Of a DNA stretch of 7,279 nucleotides, positions 1-4,136 are shown one piece after another. A program made the position numbers and the translations under genes. Within the stretch, counting starts at the first letter, position 1; each line of letters starts with the position of its first letter. This stretch comes from an uncultured Ruminococcus sp. GTDB taxonomy: Bacteria > Bacillota > Clostridia > Oscillospirales > Ruminococcaceae. The notes under the pieces are model-generated. The model saw nothing but the letters and a program-made list of their open reading frames with translations. It made no database searches and had not been told where the DNA came from. The stretch covers positions 1 through 7,279 of the forward strand of contig CAMWOX010000079.1 in the NCBI GenBank assembly GCA_947175975.1. The letters are read 5' to 3'.

Positions 1-55
1 GTTAGTTTTGCGAATCCATGTCGTTAGTTTTGCGAATCCATGTCGTTAGTTTTGC
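1..55. repeat. 22-bp direct tandem repeat, about 2.5 copies
   Basis: A 22-bp unit beginning GTTAGTTTTGCGAATCC occupies 1-22 and 23-44 with no mismatch. A third copy starts at 45 and keeps only its first 11 bases (GTTAGTTTTGC) before the sequence diverges. The array starts at the first base of the window, so more copies may lie to the left. There are no spacers between units, so it is not a CRISPR array. It is read here as repeated protein-binding sites, most likely a transposon end. Confidence 0.9.
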
Positions 56-56
56 A
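1..56. mobile_element. Possible end of an IS21-like insertion sequence
   Basis: Read on the minus strand from base 56 leftward, the sequence starts TGCAAAACTAACGACATGG and then repeats its GCAAAACTAAC core every 22 bp. IS21-family elements have 5'-TG termini with several direct copies of a transposase-binding repeat near each end, and this arrangement fits that pattern. If correct, the element lies to the left and its boundary with the phage-like DNA is near base 56. No transposase gene is inside the window, so this is inference from the terminus only. Alternatives are phage iterons or an unrelated tandem repeat. Confidence 0.35.
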
Positions 57-386
57 ATTATACCTCTTATATATAAAACAAGAAAAAAAACAAGCTCTCA
101 AACACCCCACCCACCCACCAAAATGCGTGCTTGCTTGATTTCCACAAACTGGTATTTTTTATTCGTTTTTTCAAGATCAAAAATTATTTTCAGAACCGCT
201 CTCCCCGGATCAGCCCTTACTCCGGACAGAAAAAGGCTGAGAAAAGCAAGTATATTTTTCAGATCGCTTTAAATCCATTTAAAATGGTCTAGAAGCAACG
301 TTACTTCAAAATGGTGTAACTTTCTAGTTAAACACCTAAAAACGCCACTACGACCCTGCTAGACACCTTAAAATTGATTCTAATAC
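57..386. other. Gene-free interval of about 330 bp with dyads
   Basis: I see no credible gene here. An 84-codon open frame at 18-272 starts inside the tandem repeat, has no ribosome site and reads low-complexity sequence. The interval holds a C-rich tract (105-119) and two interleaved stems: CCGGA 205-209 with TCCGG 221-225, and TCAGCC 210-215 with GGCTGA 235-240. It also holds a 13-bp near-palindrome CCATTT-A-AAATGG (275-287) and a GTTAC/GTAAC dyad (300-304 and 316-320). A phage attachment site or a displaced integrase would be expected near here in many prophages, but neither can be shown. Confidence 0.6.
105..119 (-). other. G-rich tract, G-quadruplex-like, on the minus strand
   Basis: The plus strand reads C4-A-C3-A-C3-A-C2, so the minus strand has runs of 2, 3, 3 and 4 guanines separated by single T residues. 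Single-base loops favour compact quadruplexes, but the fourth run is only GG, so two stable tetrads are the safer expectation. It stands out against AT-rich flanks, about 50 bp from the putative IS end. No function is shown. Confidence 0.45.
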
Positions 387-424
387 AAAAAATGTCCAAC
401 TTTAAAAACTAGATGGACTTTTTT
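387..424 (-). terminator. Bidirectional intrinsic terminator after immA
   Basis: GTCCA (394-398) pairs with TGGAC (414-418). After one A/A mismatch, C400-T401 can pair with A411-G412, leaving a 9-base loop. Read on the minus strand, the stem is followed by A and then six U (392-387). Read on the plus strand it is followed by six T (419-424). It begins five bases beyond the immA stop codon (423-425), so it most likely ends the repressor-immA transcript and also blocks transcription entering from the left. Confidence 0.65.
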
Positions 425-989
425 ACTTGTTTTCATTAATAAAATTCAAAAACTGCGAATATACCCGACGCTCTAAGGGATGTGACAAAAATTTATTACG
501 CTGATACAGAACTTCCATTCGTTCTGCTCGTCTTCGTGCTGCTGTTATGGAAATATTGCAGACTCTTGCAATTTCTTCCGGTGTATGCAGATGCAGTCCC
601 CAAAGTACACAAGCAGGTGCGAGAACGTCAATTGCGAACCGTTCCGCTTCATACTCGTTTGCATCATTAATATCAAACGTTCGGGCATATTTGCCATTGA
701 CCAATGGATGCCCCAAGTAACTATGCCCTAACTCATGCACTATAGTATACCTGGATTCAGCAATTGAACTTTCTTTACGCACTACTATGTATGTTGTAGT
801 TCCGTTAGTTGTGGTTAATCCTCGTTGCCGTGGTTCTAGTACTCTTTCATCCCCAAATTTGATTTTTACCCCAATTTTTTCTATTATTGGACTTAAATCG
901 ACTGGCAACTGACTGATGTTGTAATCAATCAGGAATTGCCAAGAAGCATTCCTTGCATTTTTATAAATTCCATAGAAATCGCTAAACAT
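423..989 (-). CDS. immA: ImmA/IrrE-type zinc metallopeptidase (Peptidase_M78)
   Basis: This 188-aa soluble protein has the zinc-protease motif HELGH at residues 85-89 in the context YTIVHELGHSYLGH. A following helix, NEYEAERFAIDVLAP (111-125), supplies the likely third metal ligand (E112 or E114). This is the M78/DUF955 signature, and the length suits ImmA. ImmA proteases (known from ICEBs1 and phi105 of Bacillus) cleave the neighbouring Xre repressor and so trigger induction. The substrate here is inferred to be the product of the gene just upstream (1043-1702). That gene lies 53 bp away on the same strand and lacks a self-cleavage domain. The ATG at 989 follows GAGGTGA with good spacing, but this ribosome site sits in the 3' arm of a perfect 14-bp hairpin. 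The C-terminal part (about 135-188) contains a small helical region. No truncation is seen. Confidence 0.9.
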   Translation of the reverse strand: MFSDFYGIYKNARNASWQFLIDYNISQLPVDLSPIIEKIGVKIKFGDERVLEPRQRGLTTTNGTTTYIVVRKESSIAESRYTIVHELGHSYLGHPLVNGKYARTFDINDANEYEAERFAIDVLAPACVLWGLHLHTPEEIARVCNISITAARRRAERMEVLYQRNKFLSHPLERRVYSQFLNFINENK

Positions 990-1030
990 AAAATCACCTC
1001 AACTATTATTATAATGGTTGAGGTGATTTT
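990..1030 (-). promoter_or_regulatory. Hairpin burying the immA ribosome-binding site
   Basis: AAAATCACCTCAAC (990-1003) and GTTGAGGTGATTTT (1017-1030) are perfect 14-bp inverted repeats with a 13-base AT-rich loop. In the minus-strand mRNA the 3' arm contains GAGGTGA, the Shine-Dalgarno sequence of immA, and ends at the base before its ATG. The upstream arm starts 12 bases after the repressor stop codon (1043-1045). A ribosome finishing the repressor could therefore reach into the stem. Translational occlusion or coupling of immA is the natural reading. A weak terminator is less likely, because only four U follow the stem. Confidence 0.7.
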
Positions 1031-1042
1031 GTCATTATTGCA

Positions 1043-1702
1043 TTAATACCTGGACTTCGGAACGTCTTCTAGCGATTCTATTAGTTCTACTTCTTCGGGT
1101 TTCATTTCTCGGCTAACATACTTTCCATCCGTACTTCTAGCTGCCATTCGCCATGGTTGTTCGACTTCTGCTTGCTGTGGCTGTACAGGTTGTGACAGAT
1201 TTTGTGATGTGGATTGTACTATCGGTTCGGATAATTTTTGCTCTGATTGTTCCGCTTTGGCTCTTTCTCTGCGATCCAGTTCTTCGCCGACTGTGCCACA
1301 ATAGATCAATGGGCTTTGTGTAGTTTCATTGTTTTTTTGCTGTATTTCTGGTTTACTGATAGTTAACTGTACATCAGCTCCGGCTACAATGTCTCTTAAA
1401 ATTTTTACAAGTTCTGTACGTTTAGCTGGATTCAAACTGATATATGTTTGCACAATTGCTTTGTCTTGTGGGTTAAGATTTAGTAAATCAAGTGGATCTG
1501 GTAATTTCTCTCTGCCGAGCAAATAGTCAGTGGTTACACCAAAAAAATCAGCTAGTTTACAAAGAGCAGGTGTTCCAACACCTCTTTCACCAGATTCATA
1601 TTTTTTGTACACACCAAGTGACATATCACAACCATCAGAAACTTCTTTAGCAGAATAACCTCTTTCTTTGCGAAGTTGTTTTAAAATTTCCTTTGTTTCC
1701 AT
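1043..1702 (-). CDS. Xre/cI-type lysogeny repressor (ImmR-like)
   Basis: This is a 219-aa protein when started at the ATG at 1702. That ATG has AAGGAGG (1717-1711) eight bases upstream. A GTG at 1711 would overlap that ribosome site and is rejected. Residues 3-65 form a helix-turn-helix_3 domain (ILKQLRKERGYSAKEVSDG, then SLGVYKKYESGERG, ending DFFGVTTDYLLGRE). Residues 66-105 are helical and may serve dimerisation. Residues about 110-180 are a polar Q/E/S-rich linker. The last 35 residues form a short conserved-looking tail (PWRMAARSTDGKYVSREM). There is no S24/LexA self-cleavage domain, which suits removal by the ImmA protease encoded downstream. The gene is transcribed divergently from the early operon, with its own promoter at 1728-1756. 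Repressor-type sites in both promoters indicate autoregulation and silencing of early genes. Confidence 0.87.
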   Translation of the reverse strand: METKEILKQLRKERGYSAKEVSDGCDMSLGVYKKYESGERGVGTPALCKLADFFGVTTDYLLGREKLPDPLDLLNLNPQDKAIVQTYISLNPAKRTELVKILRDIVAGADVQLTISKPEIQQKNNETTQSPLIYCGTVGEELDRRERAKAEQSEQKLSEPIVQSTSQNLSQPVQPQQAEVEQPWRMAARSTDGKYVSREMKPEEVELIESLEDVPKSRY

Positions 1703-1727
1703 TTTACTCACCTCCTTTCTTTTATTT

Positions 1728-1756
1728 ATTATACCGCAAAAGTTATCCTAAGTCAA
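1728..1756 (-). promoter_or_regulatory. Repressor promoter (leftward)
   Basis: On the minus strand, TTGACT (1756-1751), a 17-base spacer and TATAAT (1733-1728) form a near-consensus sigma-A promoter. Transcription should begin near 1721, giving a leader of about 19 bases that contains the AAGGAGG site of the repressor gene. Operator copy 1 fills the spacer, so the repressor should control its own synthesis. The 29-base block matches the rightward promoter at 24 of 29 positions. Confidence 0.85.
1731..1749 (-). promoter_or_regulatory. Operator copy 1, inside the leftward promoter
   Basis: On the minus strand the sequence is AGGATAACTTTTGCGGTAT. It carries the GATAAC half-site, the four-base TTTT centre and the degenerate second half GCGGTAT. 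It lies between the -35 and -10 boxes of the repressor promoter. Confidence 0.7.
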
Positions 1757-1776
1757 TAGATAACTTTTGTGGTCTT
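1757..1776 (+). promoter_or_regulatory. Operator copy 2
   Basis: TAGATAAC-TTTT-GTGGTCTT has the same core as the copy in the rightward promoter (GATAACTTTTGTGGT, 15 identical bases). It abuts the -35 box of the leftward promoter. There is no good -35 or -10 around it on the plus strand, so it is a site rather than a promoter. Confidence 0.7.
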
Positions 1777-1809
1777 AATTTTTGTGAAAAATTTATAAAA
1801 CATGTATAA

Positions 1810-1827
1810 AAGATAACTATTGTATCT
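1810..1827 (+). promoter_or_regulatory. Operator copy 3, imperfect dyad
   Basis: AAGATAAC-TATT-GTATCT keeps both half-sites of the perfect copy at 1841-1860 except for one missing T in the right arm. It lies 13 bases from that copy, so cooperative binding is possible. Confidence 0.6.
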
Positions 1828-1840
1828 GTTCAAAGTTACA

Positions 1841-1860
1841 AAGATAACAAAAGTTATCTT
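1841..1860. promoter_or_regulatory. Operator copy 4, perfect palindromic site
   Basis: AAGATAAC (1841-1848), AAAA, GTTATCTT (1853-1860): two perfect 8-bp inverted arms with a four-base centre. It defines the operator consensus used for the other copies. It ends 17 bases before the -35 box of the rightward promoter. Confidence 0.75.
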
Positions 1861-1877
1861 ATTTTTTTATTTCTCTA

Positions 1878-1906
1878 TTGACAAAAGATAACTTTTGTGG
1901 TATACT
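1878..1906 (+). promoter_or_regulatory. Early rightward promoter (PR-like)
   Basis: TTGACA (1878-1883), a spacer of exactly 17 bases, and TATACT (1901-1906) form a strong sigma-A promoter with an expected start near 1913. It reads a leader of about 68 bases into the first early gene at 1981. Operator copy 5 occupies the spacer, so the repressor should block RNA polymerase directly. A TATAAT at 1906-1911 is 22 bases from the -35 box and is probably not the -10. Confidence 0.87.
1885..1904 (+). promoter_or_regulatory. Operator copy 5, inside the rightward promoter
   Basis: AAGATAAC-TTTT-GTGGTATA has a consensus left arm and a degenerate right arm that is partly shared with the -10 box. Its placement within the promoter spacer matches that of copy 1 in the leftward promoter. 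Confidence 0.7.
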
Positions 1907-1925
1907 ATAATCACAGCAAAGGAAC

Positions 1926-1972
1926 GCCCAGGTAACACCGAAAGGCAACATATTTTAAAAATAGAATAGGAG
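1926..1972 (+). repeat. 5' leader module, copy A
   Basis: This part of the early mRNA leader reads GCCC-N8-CCGAAAGGC (1926-1946), then an AT-rich ATTTTAAAAAT stretch, then AGGAG. A second copy with the same order and the same 21-base length for the first part is at 2686-2735. GGT (1931-1933) can pair with ACC (1937-1939), and GCC (1926-1928) with GGC (1944-1946), so a small folded element is possible. The role is unknown. Confidence 0.5.
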
Positions 1973-1980
1973 TGAAAGTT

Positions 1981-2193
1981 ATGCCAGAAATCAAAAATAA
2001 GGAAATCCCTGATTTTATCAATGTAGCAATTGCAGTTGCAACAATCAGCAAAGCATACAAGCTGAATGAAAAAGAATTTAGTGCAATGTTGGAACTGTTG
2101 GGTTGCATTACACAGGAACAAAGAGACAAAGCTGTAATTGCTTTTACGGCATTTGCAGCTAAAGACATGATGGACAACAAATTGAAATATTAG
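1981..2193 (+). CDS. Small early protein of unknown function (70 aa)
   Basis: This is the first gene after the rightward promoter, in the position that cro-like or excisionase-like genes often take. The sequence shows no helix-turn-helix I can recognise. ATG 1981 is chosen because AGGAG (1968-1972) lies eight bases upstream. A GTG at 1972 in the same frame overlaps that site. The protein is compact and helical, with a hydrophobic stretch FINVAIAVATISKAY (residues 12-26) too short and too polar at its ends to be a clear membrane segment. An alanine-rich helix, AVIAFTAFAAKDMM, lies near the C-terminus. The stop codon TAG (2191-2193) overlaps the ribosome site of the next gene, so the two are probably coupled. 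Confidence 0.75.
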   Translation: MPEIKNKEIPDFINVAIAVATISKAYKLNEKEFSAMLELLGCITQEQRDKAVIAFTAFAAKDMMDNKLKY

Positions 2194-2205
2194 GAGGAAA
2201 CGAAC

Positions 2206-2472
2206 ATGAGCCAAAAGAAAGAAATCCCAGAGGGTCAGCGACCTGATGAAGATTTGCTTGCCTACATGGAACGTGTAAACCCAGAGTTGTTTGAGAGTCT
2301 GAAATACATTGCTGAATCTGCTTCTATTTCAAACCCAAAGCAGGAAGAAATTTCGGAGAACATCCGTCCGTCTCCTAAATTTGTTCGTAGAACAAGAGCG
2401 TATGCCGGGTGGAATGTCCCGGAAAATTTTGAAAGTGAGGTATTTACAGAATGCAGAGAAAAGATGAACTGA
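2206..2472 (+). CDS. Small early protein of unknown function (88 aa)
   Basis: AGGAGG (2192-2197) eight bases before ATG 2206 gives a strong start, and the ribosome site overlaps the previous stop. The N-terminal half is acidic and polar (EIPEGQRPDEDLLAYMERVNPELFESLKYI is the helical core, residues 7-36). The middle is S/P/N-rich and likely flexible. The C-terminal part, from residue 58, has a basic patch (KFVRRTRAY) followed by AGWNVPENFESEVF. I do not recognise the family. The coding bias, ribosome site and operon position support a real gene. Confidence 0.75.
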   Translation: MSQKKEIPEGQRPDEDLLAYMERVNPELFESLKYIAESASISNPKQEEISENIRPSPKFVRRTRAYAGWNVPENFESEVFTECREKMN

Positions 2473-2509
2473 AATTAACAAATATCAACGGCATAGGAGC
2501 TGATAACAA

Positions 2510-2650
2510 ATGCTAAATTATATTTTAGGTTTTACCATTTTAATATTAGCATTTATTATTAGACTAAATGATAATCGTAACAAAAATATTGATGTTGTAG
2601 CAATTATTAGTATTTTAGTATTGTCGATCATTAGTGTATTGATTGAATAA
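2510..2650 (+). CDS. 46-aa membrane micro-protein with two predicted helices
   Basis: ATG 2510 to TAA 2648-2650 encodes 46 residues, with AGGAG (2495-2499) ten bases before the start. Two hydrophobic segments, YILGFTILILAFII (4-17) and VVAIISILVLSIISVLI (29-45), flank a polar turn RLNDNRNKN (18-26). This is a helical hairpin with the charged loop on one side of the membrane. The codons are much more A/T-rich (ATT, TTA, GTA) than those of neighbouring genes, suggesting a separate origin. It sits in a gap of 272 bases that would otherwise be called empty. Possible roles in this position include superinfection exclusion, a holin-like or toxin-like peptide, or a membrane anchor. The sequence does not decide between them. 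Confidence 0.65.
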   Translation: MLNYILGFTILILAFIIRLNDNRNKNIDVVAIISILVLSIISVLIE

Positions 2651-2664
2651 AACAAATCCAGGTT

Positions 2665-2697
2665 CTGAGGGGCATATCCTAAAAAGCCCCATCCCAG
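2665..2697 (+). promoter_or_regulatory. Leader hairpin upstream of the 235-aa gene
   Basis: GGGGC (2669-2673) pairs with GCCCC (2686-2690) around a 12-base loop, and CTG (2665-2667) can pair with CAG (2695-2697) below an internal loop. No T-run follows, so it is not an intrinsic terminator. It runs directly into the GCC-GAAA-GGC element. A structured 5' leader or processing site is possible. Confidence 0.45.
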
Positions 2698-2735
2698 CCG
2701 AAAGGCATTGCATTTTGAAAATTAAATATTAGGAG
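2686..2735 (+). repeat. 5' leader module, copy B
   Basis: GCCC-N8-CCGAAAGGC (2686-2706), ATTTTGAAAAT and ATTAGGAGG reproduce the order seen at 1926-1972. Here GCC-GAAA-GGC (2697-2706) forms a GNRA tetraloop hairpin, and ATTTTGAAAAT is itself a palindrome. The module ends at the ribosome site of the gene starting at 2745. Confidence 0.5.
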
Positions 2736-2744
2736 GTATTAAAA

Positions 2745-3452
2745 ATGCAACGAGAAGAATTTGAATCCCTGACAGGATTCAGACCGACACTGAGCATGTA
2801 CAGCGTGATTGAACAAGAGTACATGGAGTCAGAGCAGGACAAAAAGGAGTTTTGCCGGGAATATGTGAAAAACATTGACGGCATTGCCGAAAAGATTCAG
2901 CGTCTTGCTGATATGGCGGAAATTAGCCGGCAGCAGGAAATTGCAGAACTCCAGAAACAGCTTGACAAAGAGCTGGAATGGAAATACTGTGAAGAGGTTG
3001 GAACGCACATGAATCAGGAAGACTACACGGAAATGTTTGAAGTATGTTGCACCATGTCGGACGAAGAAGCAACGCAGTTGTTGTCCGAAAAATTCGGATT
3101 TATACCAGAAAAAATAAAAATCCGGCATGAAGTGCAGGAGTTCGAGCGCAACAAATATGGTGTCTACCGTGTAAAAAAAACATTCCAGCGAAGTCCGATC
3201 TATTTTGATTATGAATGCAATTACACACGATTCGACTGTGCCGGCAGACAGTGGGAACTGATTGACGGCGATCTGATTTCGTATGATCGTCGAAAGACAA
3301 AAGAAATAGTGCGGTCGCTTTCTCTGCAACAACTGCAAATAGAAATCACTGAACAATGCAGGGCAATTGCAGATACTGGAATACATGCAACACTTGATGA
3401 TCTGGAAGTTCTGATGACAAAATGGAAAGAGCTGAAACAGGAAAGGGGGTGA
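2745..3452 (+). CDS. Early phage protein of unknown function (235 aa)
   Basis: AGGAGG (2731-2736) lies eight bases before ATG 2745. The N-terminus (EEFESLTGFRPTLSMYSVIEQEYMES, residues 4-29) and the following CREYVKNIDGIAEKIQR segment resemble a family I recall from prophages of gut Clostridia, where proteins start with a TGF-P-S/T-x-x-Y motif. No function is known to me. Residues about 48-80 are a short coiled coil. The middle (about 90-185) is mixed and contains aromatic and cysteine residues (CC at 101-102) without a clear metal site. Residues 190-235 are helical and charged. There is no signal peptide or membrane segment. It is followed after four bases by the next gene, whose ribosome site overlaps its stop codon. 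A replication-accessory role is only a guess from position. Confidence 0.8.
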   Translation: MQREEFESLTGFRPTLSMYSVIEQEYMESEQDKKEFCREYVKNIDGIAEKIQRLADMAEISRQQEIAELQKQLDKELEWKYCEEVGTHMNQEDYTEMFEVCCTMSDEEATQLLSEKFGFIPEKIKIRHEVQEFERNKYGVYRVKKTFQRSPIYFDYECNYTRFDCAGRQWELIDGDLISYDRRKTKEIVRSLSLQQLQIEITEQCRAIADTGIHATLDDLEVLMTKWKELKQERG

Positions 3453-3456
3453 AAAC

Positions 3457-3651
3457 GTGACACACAAGAAATATCAGTTGTACGATTTCTACGAATGCTA
3501 CGGTGCTGTGGCGGATTGCGACACACTGGAAGAAATCGAGAAAGCCTGTGCAGACTGGGAAGCAGAAACCGACGGCGAATGTGATCTGATCATTCGTCAG
3601 TGGGACGAGAATTTGCAGGGTTACAAGGTGTGCTGTGAAAACAGGATGTAA
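3457..3651 (+). CDS. Small acidic protein of unknown function (64 aa)
   Basis: The start is GTG 3457, with AGGGGG (3444-3449) seven bases upstream, overlapping the end of the preceding gene. The protein is rich in D, E, W, Y and C (YDFYECYGAVADCDTLEEIE, then ADWEAETDGECDLIIRQWD). The six cysteines are not in CxxC pairs, so a zinc finger is unlikely. The acidic, aromatic composition recalls small phage proteins that mimic DNA or bind host proteins, but no family is recognised. It is coupled to the 235-aa gene and closes this block before a 108-base gap. Confidence 0.72.
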   Translation: MTHKKYQLYDFYECYGAVADCDTLEEIEKACADWEAETDGECDLIIRQWDENLQGYKVCCENRM

Positions 3652-3689
3652 AAAAAATTCCCTTACCTGACGAAAATCAAGTAAGGGAG
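3650..3689 (-). terminator. Intrinsic terminator pointing left
   Basis: TCCCTTAC (3659-3666) pairs with GTAAGGGA (3681-3688), and TGA (3668-3670) can extend the stem with TCA (3677-3679) around CGAAAA. Read on the minus strand, the stem is followed by A and then eight U (about 3657-3650). Read on the plus strand it is followed by GAAAAATTC, so it should not stop the early operon. It may protect the 3' end of processed plus-strand mRNA. Confidence 0.55.
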
Positions 3690-3710
3690 AAAAATTCAAA
3701 AACAAATCAT
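3651..3710 (-). ncRNA. Candidate minus-strand small RNA, about 60 nt
   Basis: A minus-strand promoter-like sequence (3743-3715) is followed about 50 bases later by a strong stem with a U-tract (3689-3650), and no minus-strand gene is present. A transcript starting near 3708 and ending near 3651 would be a short leader plus a terminator hairpin. It would be antisense to the untranslated gap between the 64-aa gene and the PcfK-like gene. This is inference from signals alone. Confidence 0.3.
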
Positions 3711-3714
3711 TTCT

Positions 3715-3743
3715 ATTATAGCATGTTTTAATTTTACCAGGAA
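3715..3743 (-). promoter_or_regulatory. Extended -10 promoter-like sequence, minus strand
   Basis: On the minus strand TGC-TATAAT (3723-3715) is a perfect -10 box with the TGn extension. TTCCTG lies 17 bases upstream (3743-3738) and is a poor -35 box, which extended -10 promoters tolerate. The start would be near 3708. AT-rich sequence makes chance matches possible. Confidence 0.35.
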
Positions 3744-3759
3744 GAGAGGAATTTGTCAA

Positions 3760-4125
3760 GTGGATTTTGAAAAATATTTCGATAAAAAATCTATTAAGGG
3801 CAGAGTGCAGATTGCCATTGCGGAAGAAACTGCCCAGGCACTCCGGCAATTCTGCGAACAGGAACAGGAATTTGCACAGGCAATTGAACAGTCCGGAAAA
3901 AGTTTTCAGGATTGCCTTGACGCTGTCGCAAAGAATGCCGGACAGAGCATTTCTGACTTCAAGGTATATTCTAAGGCAGTGGAGTTCTATTTTCCGGGTG
4001 CAAAGGTCAATTTCCAGATGCGGATTGATCTGATCGGCGATCATGCCGGAGATCCTGGCGAGGCTGATCCCAAGCCAAAGAAGATTACAGTCAGTTTCAA
4101 TGCATCCAGGTATCTGGACTTCTGA
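3760..4125 (+). CDS. PcfK-like protein (AcrIIA9-related family)
   Basis: This 121-aa protein starts at GTG 3760, ten bases after GAGAGG. No in-frame ATG is near. The core FAQAIEQSGKSFQDCLDAV (about residues 38-56), then ISDFKVYSKAVEFYFPGAKV (63-82), matches the PcfK pattern: a conserved helix with a DC motif, then D-x-x-V/I-Y-x-x-A-V-x-F/Y-Y. The next gene encodes a PcfJ-like protein, the usual partner in pCF10-type conjugative plasmids and in many clostridial prophages. The biochemical role of PcfK is not established. To my knowledge the anti-Cas9 protein AcrIIA9 belongs to this family, so a defence-related role is possible but unproven here. The C-terminal tail (about 95-121) is rich in D, P and K. 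The stop overlaps the ribosome site of the PcfJ-like gene. Confidence 0.68.
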   Translation: MDFEKYFDKKSIKGRVQIAIAEETAQALRQFCEQEQEFAQAIEQSGKSFQDCLDAVAKNAGQSISDFKVYSKAVEFYFPGAKVNFQMRIDLIGDHAGDPGEADPKPKKITVSFNASRYLDF

Positions 4126-4136
4126 GGAGCGACAAC

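Noticed and set aside
1..55. Tandem repeat as a CRISPR array
   Set aside because: The repeat units are directly adjacent with no unique spacers, and the third copy is truncated.
18..272. 84-codon plus-strand open frame at the left edge
   Set aside because: It starts inside the tandem repeat, has no ribosome site, and reads through a poly-A stretch and C-rich low-complexity sequence with no recognisable domain.
1008..1015. -10-like TATAAT boxes on both strands in the loop of the immA hairpin
   Set aside because: There is no matching -35 box at proper spacing on either strand. The loop is simply AT-rich.
1709..1711. GTG start of the repressor nine bases upstream of ATG 1702
   Set aside because: The codon overlaps the AAGGAGG ribosome site, while ATG 1702 lies at ideal spacing from that site.
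1926..1946. CCGAAAGGC leader as a known riboswitch
   Set aside because: The short motif does not carry the conserved core of any riboswitch class I can recall, and phage early genes rarely carry metabolite switches.
1972..1974. GTG start of the 70-aa gene
   Set aside because: It overlaps the AGGAG ribosome site that serves ATG 1981.
2669..2690. GGGGC/GCCCC stem as an intrinsic terminator of the first early genes
   Set aside because: No T-run follows in either direction. The sequence continues into a leader element and a ribosome site, so readthrough is expected.
2829..4044. Long minus-strand open frames (2829-3467 and 3346-4044)
   Set aside because: They lie antisense to well-supported plus-strand genes, lack ribosome sites and have F/C/H-rich translations typical of shadows. 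The second also crosses the leftward terminator at 3650-3689.
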